Of a stretch of 63,724 nucleotides of DNA, positions 46,623 to 55,836 are shown piece after piece (position 1 is the stretch's first letter; every line of letters starts with the position of its first letter). This DNA is from Pseudomonadota bacterium (lineage in GTDB: Bacteria > Pseudomonadota > Gammaproteobacteria > Burkholderiales > Burkholderiaceae_C): positions 1-63,724 of the forward strand of contig JAJZEC010000012.1 of assembly GCA_021805825.1 (NCBI GenBank), given 5' to 3'. Under the pieces are notes generated by a model. It saw nothing but the letters and a program-made list of their open reading frames with translations, made no database searches and was not told the origin of the DNA. Made by a program: the position numbers and the translations under genes.

Positions 46623-47771
46623 TCAGGCTGGAATGCGCGCTCCTGCTCGGGAGCGACGATGGTGCGCCAGGTAGTACTCGGCATAGCGCCGCACCATGGC
46701 CTGCATGCTGAATTCCTGCAGAACCCGCTGCCGTGCCTGCTCCCCCATCTCCCGTCGCATGTCGGGGGCGGATCCCAGATCCCGCAACGCCGCGGCCAGG
46801 CCCGGCTGGTCGTCGTCGGCAACGAGGCGGCCATCCACGCCGTCGCGCAGGATTTCGGGGTTGCCTCCGACCCCGGTGGCTATGGCCGGCAATCCCGCGG
46901 CCATGGCCTCGAGCAGGGTGTTGGACATTCCTTCGCTGCGCGAGCACAGCACGAACACGTCGAGCGCACCGAGGATCGCGGGAATGTCGTCCCGGTGCCC
47001 CAGCAGGCGCACGCGCGCAGCAATGCCGAGCTGCTCGGACAGAGCGCTCAGCGCGGCATGCTCGGGGCCATCGCCCGCCAGCACCAGGTAGGCGTTGGGG
47101 TCGCTCTGCGCCGCGAAGGCGCGCAGCAGCAGGGGGTAGTTCTTGACCGCGACCAGGCGTCCGATGCTGCCGACGACGTAGGCCTCGCCAGGGAGATCCA
47201 GCTGCAAGCGTGCGCTGCGGCGGTCGACCGTGGTGAAGCGCGCGGTATCCACGCCGTTGTACAGGACGTCGATACGCTCGCGGCGCAGTCCGATGTGCCG
47301 GATCAGTTGCTCGCGCAGCTCGGCCGATACCGCGAACATGCCGTCGGCCAGGCCGCTGAGCAGGCGCTGGGCGTGCAAGCGCAGGCGGCGGTCGGCGAAG
47401 GTGCGCCCATGTTCGCTGTGGATCAGCACCGGCACCCCGGCCAGGCGCGCCCCGATGGCCGCGTAGAAGAACGACTCCGCGTTCCTCGTATGCACGATGT
47501 CGCTGCGCGTGCTGCGGAACAGCCGCGCCAGACGCAGTGGAAGGCCCCAGTCGTTGCCCGGCCGCAGACCCATGCTGTGAATCGGCACTTGCGCGTTGCG
47601 AATGCGCGCGGCGAAGGCGCCGCTGCCCTTGAGGCAGCAGATCGATGATCGGAACTCGGCTTCGTCCAGGCCGTTGACGACGTTGACCACGCCGTTCTCC
47701 AGCCCCCCGGGCTCCAGGCTCAGCAACACGTGGTGGACGTGGATCGGCATGACCTCGCAGTTCCTTCCCAT
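46623..47771 (-). CDS. XrtA/EpsH1-associated GT4 glycosyltransferase (TIGR03088 type)
   Basis: 382 aa. HHVLLSLEPGGLENGVVNVV (about residue 13) is the distinctive opening of the TIGR03088 sugar transferases of exosortase-A type loci; GSIGRLVAVKNYPLLLRAF (about residue 200) and SRSEGMSNTLLEAMAAG (about residue 282) are the GT4 donor-site segments. The ATG at 47771 overlaps the flippase stop (TGATG); ATG 47750 is an in-frame alternative that sits closer to the conserved region. It adds a sugar to the lipid-linked repeat in the cytoplasm. Confidence 0.87.
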   Translation of the reverse strand: MGRNCEVMPIHVHHVLLSLEPGGLENGVVNVVNGLDEAEFRSSICCLKGSGAFAARIRNAQVPIHSMGLRPGNDWGLPLRLARLFRSTRSDIVHTRNAESFFYAAIGARLAGVPVLIHSEHGRTFADRRLRLHAQRLLSGLADGMFAVSAELREQLIRHIGLRRERIDVLYNGVDTARFTTVDRRSARLQLDLPGEAYVVGSIGRLVAVKNYPLLLRAFAAQSDPNAYLVLAGDGPEHAALSALSEQLGIAARVRLLGHRDDIPAILGALDVFVLCSRSEGMSNTLLEAMAAGLPAIATGVGGNPEILRDGVDGRLVADDDQPGLAAALRDLGSAPDMRREMGEQARQRVLQEFSMQAMVRRYAEYYLAHHRRSRAGARIPA

Positions 47772-49240
47772 CAGCGCAGGCGCAGGCGCGCGGCCGCGCT
47801 CCAGAGCAGCCTGCGATCACCGGGAGTGAGCGCCCCCAGCGCCCAGGCCGCGCCTAGATAGCCCAGGCTGAACACCAACCCTGCCAGCACGAGGTGGATC
47901 AGCCGCCACGACGGCGCAAGCACCAGGAAATGCGCAGCCGCCGCGCCCGCCACGCAGGCCAGCAGGGTGCGCAGCAGTGCGCCGAAGGGCACGATCTGCG
48001 ACAGGCGCGAACGCGTCAGACGCAGATTGGCCCAAGCGAACAGCCCCGAGCGCAGGTATGCGGAGAGCACTCCCGAGATGGCGGGGCCGTAGAAGCCGAT
48101 CCATTTGAGCAGCGCAAGACTCAGCACCGCGTGCACCGCCGATACGAAGCTCGCGATGCGGAAGTTCACGCGCGTCTCTCCATAGGCTTGCGGCACCATG
48201 CTGAGCACGAACATATGCAGGGGCAACAGCAGCAGATAGATGCGGAACACATGAACGCTCTGCAGGTACCGGGTGGTGAACAGTACGGTGATGAATGGGC
48301 GCGCGAACAGCCACAGGAAGACGAAGGAGGGCAGCACGATCAGCGCCAGCTTGCGCACCGCCTCGCTGAGCAGGCGGCGGATCTCCGCGTCCTTGCCTTC
48401 GGCGATCAGGCGTGGCAGGGTGGCGCGCATGACGTCGGCGACCGAGGCCTGGAAGATCACGTCGAGGGGAATCTCCAGGGCTCCGACGGTATAGATGGCG
48501 AAGTCCACGGTGGAGAAGAACATGGCGATGATCGTGCGATCGAGCATCCCGGCGACCACCGATACCCAGCTGGTCGCTGCCAGCGGCATGCTGTAGGCCA
48601 GTTGCTCACGCGCGAACAGCAGCTTGCGCCACCCCCTCGCGGCGCGGTCGCGCAATGCATACAGCGTGCCGATGCGGCCGAGGTAGCGCAGCGCGGCATA
48701 CACCAGCAACGCAACGACCAGGCCGCGAAGACCGTAGCCCAGCAGCAGCGGGGTGATCATCAGCAGCACCCGCAACACGGTTTCCCCGACCTCGAAGCCC
48801 AGCGCCAGACGGTAACGGTCACCGACGATCAGGAAGGAGATGAAGCCCTCGGATCCCATGGTCAAGGCCCCGGCCAAGGCGACCACCGGCAGCAGCGGGA
48901 CGATCTCGGGGTTGTGCAGGATGTGGCTGATGGGCCAGGCACCGACGATCAGCACCACGGCGCCCAGCAACCCGAGCATTCCCAGCATGGACATGGTCTG
49001 CACCTGCAGGGAGGTGCGCCGTGCTCCATCGACCCTGGCGTGGAAATAGAAGATCGAAGTCGGCAAGCCCAGCAGCAGAACCGCGGCAGTCAGCGAATTC
49101 GCCAGCGCCAGTTGCTGGTAGGTGCCGTAATCGTGGGCGCTGAGCAGCCGCACCAGCAGCATCGGCAGCACGAAACCAACACCATACTTGAGCAGGTTGG
49201 CGACAATCAGTATGCCGGCCTTGTCGGACAATGAGGCCAT
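47771..49240 (-). CDS. Wzx-type oligosaccharide flippase (polysaccharide biosynthesis protein)
   Basis: 489 aa with 12-14 hydrophobic segments spread evenly, beginning AGILIVANLLKYGVGFVLP. The MATE/Wzx superfamily (polysaccharide biosynthesis protein, PF01943/PF13440) has this length and layout; LVRLLSAHDYGTYQQL (about residue 29) is the usual motif after helix 1. It moves undecaprenyl-linked repeat units to the periplasmic face for polymerisation. It is the only flippase in the window and leads a minus-strand operon with the TIGR03088-type glycosyltransferase. Confidence 0.87.
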   Translation of the reverse strand: MASLSDKAGILIVANLLKYGVGFVLPMLLVRLLSAHDYGTYQQLALANSLTAAVLLLGLPTSIFYFHARVDGARRTSLQVQTMSMLGMLGLLGAVVLIVGAWPISHILHNPEIVPLLPVVALAGALTMGSEGFISFLIVGDRYRLALGFEVGETVLRVLLMITPLLLGYGLRGLVVALLVYAALRYLGRIGTLYALRDRAARGWRKLLFAREQLAYSMPLAATSWVSVVAGMLDRTIIAMFFSTVDFAIYTVGALEIPLDVIFQASVADVMRATLPRLIAEGKDAEIRRLLSEAVRKLALIVLPSFVFLWLFARPFITVLFTTRYLQSVHVFRIYLLLLPLHMFVLSMVPQAYGETRVNFRIASFVSAVHAVLSLALLKWIGFYGPAISGVLSAYLRSGLFAWANLRLTRSRLSQIVPFGALLRTLLACVAGAAAAHFLVLAPSWRLIHLVLAGLVFSLGYLGAAWALGALTPGDRRLLWSAAARLRLR

Positions 49241-49419
49241 CGCAGGCTCGCTTGGACGATTCGTCGAGGGGTAATCGCGGGTTGGGCGGCCCGGGCGGGA
49301 ATGACTGTAGCATTGACATGTTGATCAACGGTTGCGTGCGGCGACGGCCGTTTCTGCCCGTCGCAAGATCTTTTCCGCAGATCCGCTGAAACACGCCTGC
49401 ATGCAAACCGGGAGGCACC

Positions 49420-50052
49420 GTGCGCGAATTGGTGCGAAATTTCGCAAAAGACCTTCTCCAGCATGCCCTGATACCCCGAAGTTTCCTCTGGCGAATGCCG
49501 CGCGAGGCGGGCGTCGCGTTGACTTTCGACGACGGGCCCGATCCGGAGTTCACCCCGGCGTTGCTCGACCTGCTGCGCGAGGCGAGGGTTCGGGCGACGT
49601 TTTTCCTGATCGGCAGAAAGGTGGAGGCGCACCCGACGCTCGCGGCGCGCATCGCTGCCGAAGGACATAGCCTTGGCGGCCACAGTTTCGACCATCAGGT
49701 CATCACCTCGATGTCGCGCGCTGCATTGGGCGCCGATCTGCAGCGCTGCCGCGCCGCCATCCGCGCAGCGACCGGCGTCGACACCCGGCTGTTCCGGCCA
49801 CCCAAGGGAGAGGTGAATCTGGCGTCCATCCACGGCGTGCACAGCCACGGATACCGTCTCGTGCATTGGAGCCTGACCTACAGCGATTACCGGCGCGACG
49901 GCCTCGAAGCCCTGCTCGGCCGCATGGCGTCACGGCCGCCACGCCCTGGAGAAGTCATTCTTCTGCACGACGACAACCCCTACACTCTGCAGGCCCTGTC
50001 GGATGTCCTTCCCCGGTGGAAAGATGCTGGGCTGGAGTTTGCGGCCCTCTGA
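49420..50052 (+). CDS. Polysaccharide deacetylase (NodB fold), short
   Basis: 210 aa from GTG 49420, with GGGAGG about five bases upstream. VALTFDDGPDPEFTPALLDLL (about residues 32-52, TFDDGPDP motif 1), ATFFLIGRKVEAHP, HSLGGHSFDHQVIT (motif 2, about residue 83), RLFRPPKGEV (motif 3) and VILLHDDN (motif 5) make a complete canonical NodB set, so this is the most likely active enzyme of the three deacetylases. It is divergent from the flippase gene and 63 bases before a glycosyltransferase. Confidence 0.9.
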   Translation: MRELVRNFAKDLLQHALIPRSFLWRMPREAGVALTFDDGPDPEFTPALLDLLREARVRATFFLIGRKVEAHPTLAARIAAEGHSLGGHSFDHQVITSMSRAALGADLQRCRAAIRAATGVDTRLFRPPKGEVNLASIHGVHSHGYRLVHWSLTYSDYRRDGLEALLGRMASRPPRPGEVILLHDDNPYTLQALSDVLPRWKDAGLEFAAL

Positions 50053-50115
50053 AGTCTCGCGCAGGCATCGGCGCGGCCTGTTGGTCGGCCTGGCCGCTGT
50101 ACGCAACCCCTTCGA

Positions 50116-51342
50116 ATGCCCATGAACCAGCAATCCCAGCCGCCCGACGCCATGGCAGGCGACGCAGGCTGCGCGCCGAACCGTCGATTGCGCGCAGTGC
50201 TCTTCGGCAGTGGCCGCGGAATCTTTCCCCCGCTGGCCGAGCGCTTCGCTCAGGAATTCGAAATCGTCCATCTGCCGGAGATTCGCTACCCGCGCATGCT
50301 GCTGGGATGGTTCCTGCTGATTTCCTTTCATCCTTCGAGAAAGACCTGGTACCGCCGCTGGCGCCACTGGGTGGAGCATTCGCCCCTTTCGTTCCGGGTC
50401 GTCACCCGTGCCCTCGGCCGCGCATTGCAGCGCCACCGCGAGGAGTACGACCTCGTGCTGCATTTCGGCGCGCAATGCGCTCCCGGACGCGATCTGGACA
50501 AACCCTACTTCGTCTTCACGGACTCTTGCCGCCTGCTGTCGTCGAGAAACCCGCACGACGAAGTCTGCCACTTCCGCAGCCAGGGCGAGGAGCGGCAATG
50601 GCTGGCCCTGGAGGCAGAGGTCTACCGCAAGGCCCAGCGGGTGTTCGTCGGAAGCCGGTTCGTCAAGGATGCCATCACCTCCGGCTACGGCGTCCCGGAA
50701 CGCCAGGTGATCGCGACCGGTTTTGGTGCTGGACTGGGTTTTGGCGAAGCCTTCACGAAACACTATGACGGCCGAACCATCCTTTATATCGGCAAGGGAG
50801 ATTTTGAAAAGAAGGGCGGCATGGTATTGCTGCGCGCCTTCGAGGAAGTGCGCCGGCAGCGCCCCGACGCCGTGTTGCACATCGTCGGCCAACCCGATCT
50901 CGCACCCATGCCCGGTGTCGTCTCCCACGGATTCGTGACCGACCGGGAGAAAGTCCTGACCTTGATGCGCCAGGCGCATATCCTGACCCTGCCTTCGCTG
51001 GTCGACCGTTTCGGGATCGTGCTGGTGGAGGCCATGGCATGCTGGACACCCTGTGTTTCGTCCGACTACGGCGCCATGCCGGAGGTGGTGGGAAACGCAG
51101 GTCTGGTCGTGCCCTGTGGCGACAGCGCCGCGCTGGCCTCGGCGTTGCTGGCGCTGCTGAACGATCCGCAACGATCCCGGGAGTTGGGTGTGCTGGGCCG
51201 CGAGCGCTACGAGACTCGATACAACTGGGGGACGATCTGGCAGACCATCCGCTCCGAGATTCGCCTCGCGCTCGGGGACGTCGCAGCGACCCGTCAGGCT
51301 CGGTCGGAGCAAGCTCCGGCGCCTTTCGGTCGCGTCTCCTGA
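50116..51342 (+). CDS. GT4-type glycosyltransferase
   Basis: 408 aa. The N-terminal lobe includes RAVLFGSGRGIFPPLAERF (about residue 26); the C-terminal lobe has ILYIGKGDFEKKGGMVLLRA (about residue 218) and LPSLVDRFGIVLVEAMAC (about residue 295, E-x7-E donor site). ATG 50116 is followed by a second in-frame ATG two codons later. Convergent with the tyrosine kinase gene, which ends 20 bases downstream on the other strand. Donor and acceptor unknown. Confidence 0.85.
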   Translation: MPMNQQSQPPDAMAGDAGCAPNRRLRAVLFGSGRGIFPPLAERFAQEFEIVHLPEIRYPRMLLGWFLLISFHPSRKTWYRRWRHWVEHSPLSFRVVTRALGRALQRHREEYDLVLHFGAQCAPGRDLDKPYFVFTDSCRLLSSRNPHDEVCHFRSQGEERQWLALEAEVYRKAQRVFVGSRFVKDAITSGYGVPERQVIATGFGAGLGFGEAFTKHYDGRTILYIGKGDFEKKGGMVLLRAFEEVRRQRPDAVLHIVGQPDLAPMPGVVSHGFVTDREKVLTLMRQAHILTLPSLVDRFGIVLVEAMACWTPCVSSDYGAMPEVVGNAGLVVPCGDSAALASALLALLNDPQRSRELGVLGRERYETRYNWGTIWQTIRSEIRLALGDVAATRQARSEQAPAPFGRVS

Positions 51343-51361
51343 AGGGCAAGCGCAGGAAACC

Positions 51362-52252
51362 TTAATAGGCGTAATAGCCGTAGGGCGATGACGGCGCCGG
51401 AGTGCGCGCCTGATTGAGTACCGTCATCACCAACGGGCACTCCTCGATCAGATCCAGTGCGTGGCCCACGGTGCCGCGCTGGGTTCTGCCAGCCTGGACC
51501 ACGAGCAGCACCTGCCCCATCTGGGGCGCCAAGGCCCTGGCCTCCGCCGCGTGCAACAACGGTGGAGAGTCGAAAATCACCAGGCGGCGTTGCCCATCGG
51601 CCGCCAGGCGTTCCAGCAGCGCACCAGCCTCGCGGCTGGCGAACAGTTCGGTGGCCAGTGCATCGCCTGCTCCCGCGGGCAGGAACGACAGGCGCTCGAT
51701 ATTGGTAGCCAGTTCGACATCGGCGAGGTCGATCGACGGGTCGCGCAGCAGATCCATCAGCCCGGCTCGCTCGGAGCCGATGCCCAGGCGCTCCGTGACG
51801 GCTCTGCGCGTCGAATCCGCGTCGACCAGCAGCACCCGGTAGTGCGGCTCCATGGCCAGGCTCATGGCCAGGTTCAGCGAGAGAAAGGTCTTGCCCTCGC
51901 CGGGCAGACTGCTGGTGAGCATGATCAGGTTGCCGCGCGCGACCGGTTCGCGCGCGCGATCCCCCAGCGCATTGACCAGCAGCGGTCGCTTGAGTGCGCG
52001 AAGTTCGTCCATCAGGCGGCTGCGCGGAGCGCCGGGAACCAGGTTGCCGCCCGCAGCCAGCGCAGCCAGGTCGATCTGCACGGTCTGCCTGGGTTCCTCG
52101 AGGGGTTGCGGACGGGCTGCGATCTGCTGCAGCGATCCCGCCAGCGCCGACGGCTGGGCAGAGGTCTCCGGCGGCTTGCCGCTCCAGGGCATCGCGACCC
52201 CGGCACGGCTGAGTTGCTCGAGACGCTTGCTGGCTTGTTCAATGATTCCCAT
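51362..52252 (-). CDS. XrtA-associated BY-type tyrosine autokinase
   Basis: 296 aa. The P-loop is TSSLPGEGKTFLSLNLAMSL (about residue 112), Walker A' is VLLVDADSTRR (about residue 140) and Walker B is LVIFDSPPLL (about residue 222). The C-terminus ends SPYGYYAY, a tyrosine cluster typical of autophosphorylating CpsD/Wzc kinase domains. It matches the cytoplasmic kinase of PEP-CTERM loci (TIGR03018). It lies 10 bases after its membrane partner, the chain-length protein. The opposing phosphatase is probably the fusion at 43711-45468. Confidence 0.9.
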   Translation of the reverse strand: MGIIEQASKRLEQLSRAGVAMPWSGKPPETSAQPSALAGSLQQIAARPQPLEEPRQTVQIDLAALAAGGNLVPGAPRSRLMDELRALKRPLLVNALGDRAREPVARGNLIMLTSSLPGEGKTFLSLNLAMSLAMEPHYRVLLVDADSTRRAVTERLGIGSERAGLMDLLRDPSIDLADVELATNIERLSFLPAGAGDALATELFASREAGALLERLAADGQRRLVIFDSPPLLHAAEARALAPQMGQVLLVVQAGRTQRGTVGHALDLIEECPLVMTVLNQARTPAPSSPYGYYAY

Positions 52253-52262
52253 GGGCGCGGAC

Positions 52263-53825
52263 TCAGTGAATGAATTGCAGCTTGACGGCCAGGATCACGG
52301 CAAGGAACAGCACCAGGAACAACGCGCTCGAGGTGATGAACAACCGCCGATCCCGGCGTTCGTGCGCGGCCAGGCCGGGCGTGGCGACCAGGGTGACGGT
52401 ACCGAGCACCGGGCGCGAGGAGGCCTCGCGCAGCTGGCGCGCCGTGTGGTAGGCGGGCAGCAGCAGCGACCAACCGATCGTGGTTCCGACCCCCGCGCCC
52501 AACGCAAGCAGGAACACCAGCACGATCAGCATCTTGCGCTGCGGGAACAAGGGCGACGGGGCCAGCCGTGGCGGATCGACGATGCGGAAGTAGTCCTTGC
52601 GCTGGCTGGCGTCCTGGTTGCGCGACAGCATTGCGGTCTCGCGGCGTTGCACGAGCTGCTGGTAGCTCTGGTTCAGGACGCTGTAGTCCCTGGTCAATTC
52701 GACGTACTGCTCGTCGAGTCCGGGCAAGCGCCGCTGCTGCTGCTGCAGTTGCTCCAGGCGCGTACGCAGATCGGCGATCTGGCTTTGCAGCGATGCGACG
52801 TTCGCGCTGGCCTGCGCCAGGCTGATGCGCAACTGCTGGTACACCGGGTTGGTTCCCTGCGAGTAACGCTGCGGCTGTTGCACGCTGCCGGTCGCACGCC
52901 GGCTGCGCTCACGGGCTCGCTGCGCCTCCAGGCGCGCCAGGGTGCCGCGCGTCTGCACGACATCCGGGTAGGCGTCGGTGTAGCGCTGCAGCAGGGCATC
53001 GAGTCGCGCCTGCTCGGCCGCGATGCGTTCGTCCAGTCCACTGGGGGCAGCGGCGGTGGCGCCACCGCCCATCGCCACCTGGGGCGCAAGCGCCTGCGGA
53101 ACCTCGGCCAGCTGGGCCTCCAGGGCGCTGCGCGAACTCTGCGCCGCCGCCAGCTGCCCCTGCAGGTTCAGCAGCTGATCCTGCAGCGCGCCCTCGCGCG
53201 CCACCACATCGCTCGCTCCGGGGGTGGAGTAGCCGGGATGCTCGCTGCGGAACGCGCGCAGGCGATTTTCCGCGGTCTTGAGCTTGGCGTCGTACAGCGC
53301 GATCTGACTGTCGATGAAGCGCAGCGCCTGCGCGGACTCGCGTTCGTTGCCGGCCAGCCCCTGCTTGACGAACAGCGCCATCAGCGTCCGGACGATCCCG
53401 AGGGTCTTCGCGGGATCGTGGCCGATGTAGCTCAGTTTGTAGATGTTGTCGTGGCTGCTGATCTCGAGCTTGATGCCGTTGCCGAGTTCTTGCACCAGGA
53501 GGGCCCGCTGCTGGGCGCTGGCTTGCGCGGGAAGCAGGTGGTTGTCATCGATCACTGCTTCCAGGTTCTCCCGCGACAGCAGCGTGCGCGCCAGCATATG
53601 CACCTGTTCCCCGACGTCCGGTTGCACGGACAGCCCATGCAGCAGCGGCTGCAGCATCGACTGGGTATCGACGTACATGGTGGCGCTGGCCTGGTAGCGA
53701 TCCTTGAACAGGAGCGCGCCCGACAGGCCGACGATCGCGATCGCCCAGGCCACGCCCAGGGCCAACCAGCGCCTGGACCACAGCGCGGGCAGCAGGTTCA
53801 GCAGCGGAACAAGGAAATCATTCAT
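52263..53825 (-). CDS. XrtA-associated chain-length determinant (Wzz/PCP-2a-like)
   Basis: 520 aa. It has an N-terminal helix (about residues 18-37), a long periplasmic coiled-coil region (residues about 150-400, rich in Gln and Leu), and two C-terminal helices ending VILAVKLQFIH. The layout and the PLLNLLPALWSRRWLALGVAW start match the PEP-CTERM locus chain-length family TIGR03007. It governs polymer length and couples the periplasmic polymerase to the OPX exporter and the cytosolic kinase. ATG 53825 is four bases after the ATPase stop. Confidence 0.88.
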   Translation of the reverse strand: MNDFLVPLLNLLPALWSRRWLALGVAWAIAIVGLSGALLFKDRYQASATMYVDTQSMLQPLLHGLSVQPDVGEQVHMLARTLLSRENLEAVIDDNHLLPAQASAQQRALLVQELGNGIKLEISSHDNIYKLSYIGHDPAKTLGIVRTLMALFVKQGLAGNERESAQALRFIDSQIALYDAKLKTAENRLRAFRSEHPGYSTPGASDVVAREGALQDQLLNLQGQLAAAQSSRSALEAQLAEVPQALAPQVAMGGGATAAAPSGLDERIAAEQARLDALLQRYTDAYPDVVQTRGTLARLEAQRARERSRRATGSVQQPQRYSQGTNPVYQQLRISLAQASANVASLQSQIADLRTRLEQLQQQQRRLPGLDEQYVELTRDYSVLNQSYQQLVQRRETAMLSRNQDASQRKDYFRIVDPPRLAPSPLFPQRKMLIVLVFLLALGAGVGTTIGWSLLLPAYHTARQLREASSRPVLGTVTLVATPGLAAHERRDRRLFITSSALFLVLFLAVILAVKLQFIH

Positions 53826-53829
53826 GGTT

Positions 53830-55821
53830 TCAGGCCTGCTGCAGGAATCGCCGGTAGTCGGGATCCTGATGGCCGAGCAGCCAGTCGGAGAGCCCGGCGG
53901 CGATGCGGTCGCAGGCACGACCGTCGTACAGCGCGGGCGCCTGCACGCCACGGGAAGCCGCGGCGATGATATCCGACAAGTCACGCGCCAGGCGTGACAG
54001 ATCCTTGCGGATCCCGCGACGCTGCTGCGCGCTGGGCACGGCGACGGGAAGATCCAGGCACGGCATGCCCAAGGCGATGGCCTGGGCGCGCAGCCATGCG
54101 TCGTCCGTCACCACGCAGCGGGCGCGGCGCAGCAGCCCGAGCCGCTCGGGCAGCGCCGGCGCGCGGATGATCCGCAGGTCGGTGGCCATCGCCTGTGCGC
54201 AGGCCTGGGCCAACGGCGCTTGCAGCGGCGCGGGTACCGGGCAGATCAGTGGCACGCGCCACCCCAGCCCGCGCAGCAGCAGGTCGAGATCGACCAGCGT
54301 CTCGCCCAGCGCACCATGCTCCGCATCGCGCGGCGCGACGACGACGTAACCCGCGGGATCCATCAGCAGGGATGCAGCCAGCCCTTCCCGACGAAACAGC
54401 GCGTCGGTGCCGGCGCTCGCCCCCAGCGCCAGACGCGCGACGTCGACCGCGATGTTGCCCACTGCTTGTACCGAGTCCGCCGCGGCGCCTTGGGCGATCA
54501 GGCGCTCGCGTGTCGCCTCGTCAGCCGTGAACGCAAGAGTCGAGGCACACTCCAGCATGGAGCGGCGTCGCCTTGCGCCTGCCCCGCCGGAATGCCCGAC
54601 GTCGATGCGAACCAGCAGGCGCCGATCGCCCAGGGCCGCCACCGCAGCCAGCAGCTCGACCATTCCGTCATCCGCGATGATCAGCGCCGCGGGCTCCTGC
54701 AGCAGCATCTGCGCGGCCAGCGCCTGTGTCACTTGTGCGGCACGTTGCGCGGGCGTGCCCGGCTCCAGCAGAACCGCCATTCCCGGATCGTCGACGCCGA
54801 GTGTGCGCAGGTCGGAGGCGGCCTGCGCGTCATCGCGAATGGCGTCCTGGCCCACCACGCGCAGGATGCGCACCGGCGGAAGATCCTCGCGTTGCGCGAA
54901 TGCGCGCTGCAGCGCGGCAAGGCCCCACAGGCCCTGCGTCGAGCCGGACACGCACAGCAGCGGAGCGGCATCCGGATTCGCGCTGCGGCTCTGTTGCAGG
55001 CTTGCGCCGCTGACCTCGGCACGCATCTCCCGCTCGACACGCCGCACGCGCTCGCAGTCGATGTGCTGGACTTCGTCCAGGAAGGCCGACAGCAGCAGCC
55101 GGTTGCACAACATGTTGATGCGACGCGGAACCCCGCCGCTGGCTTCATGGATGAGCTCGAAGGCTCGGTTGTCGAAGCTCGGGCGCTGCTGCCAACCGAC
55201 ATGCCGCAGTCGATGCTCGATGTAGCCCCTCGTCTCCGTCGCCTCCATCGGCCCCAGGTGGCAACTGGCCAGCACGCGCTGGCGCAACTGCTCCATCCGC
55301 GGCTGACGCAGCATCTCGCGCAGTTCGGGTTGCCCGACCAGGAAACTCTGCAGCAGCGCCTGGTTGCCGAACTGGAAGTTCGACAGCATCCGCAGTTCCT
55401 CGATCGACTCCGCGCTGAGATTCTGTGCCTCGTCGACGATCAGCAGTGCCCGACGCCGGGACGTGGCGAGCGTCGCCAGGAAGGCCTCCAGGGTGACCAG
55501 CAGCTTGGCCTTGCCCAGCCCTTCCGCGGACAGTCCGAAAGCCAGCGCCACCGCGGACAACAGGTCATCGGCGCCGAGTTGGGTGCTGACGATCTGCGCA
55601 GCCACGACCCGCGCCGGATCGAGTTCTTCGAGCAGCGCGCGGAGCAGGGTGGTCTTGCCGGCTCCGATCTCGCCGGTGACGACGATGAAGCCTTCGCCCT
55701 GGAAGGCTCCGAATCGCAGGTATTGGTAGGTGCTGCCGTGCCCCTTGCTTTCGAAATAGAAGCCCGGATCCGGATGAATCTGGAAGGGAGACGCGCTCAG
55801 GCCGAAGTACTCCTCGTACAT
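53830..55821 (-). CDS. XrtA-associated AAA ATPase fused to a UDP-GlcNAc 2-epimerase-like domain
   Basis: 663 aa, about twice the usual length. Residues 1-275 are an ExeA/GspA-like ATPase of the TIGR03015 type: MYEEYFGLSASPFQIHPD, Walker A GEIGAGKTTLL (about residue 50), Walker B LLIVDEAQNLS (about residue 128), GVPRRINMLC (about residue 239). After a linker, residues about 290-640 resemble a WecB-type 2-epimerase GT-B fold: AVGNIAVDVARLAL (about residue 454) parallels the GNxxxD motif, and CVVTDDAWLRAQAIALGMPCL (about residues 572-592) parallels the C-terminal donor loop. Several expected catalytic residues are not evident, so the second half may be a binding domain. Confidence 0.83.
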   Translation of the reverse strand: MYEEYFGLSASPFQIHPDPGFYFESKGHGSTYQYLRFGAFQGEGFIVVTGEIGAGKTTLLRALLEELDPARVVAAQIVSTQLGADDLLSAVALAFGLSAEGLGKAKLLVTLEAFLATLATSRRRALLIVDEAQNLSAESIEELRMLSNFQFGNQALLQSFLVGQPELREMLRQPRMEQLRQRVLASCHLGPMEATETRGYIEHRLRHVGWQQRPSFDNRAFELIHEASGGVPRRINMLCNRLLLSAFLDEVQHIDCERVRRVEREMRAEVSGASLQQSRSANPDAAPLLCVSGSTQGLWGLAALQRAFAQREDLPPVRILRVVGQDAIRDDAQAASDLRTLGVDDPGMAVLLEPGTPAQRAAQVTQALAAQMLLQEPAALIIADDGMVELLAAVAALGDRRLLVRIDVGHSGGAGARRRRSMLECASTLAFTADEATRERLIAQGAAADSVQAVGNIAVDVARLALGASAGTDALFRREGLAASLLMDPAGYVVVAPRDAEHGALGETLVDLDLLLRGLGWRVPLICPVPAPLQAPLAQACAQAMATDLRIIRAPALPERLGLLRRARCVVTDDAWLRAQAIALGMPCLDLPVAVPSAQQRRGIRKDLSRLARDLSDIIAAASRGVQAPALYDGRACDRIAAGLSDWLLGHQDPDYRRFLQQA

Positions 55822-55836
55822 GGTTTCCCGGTGCCC

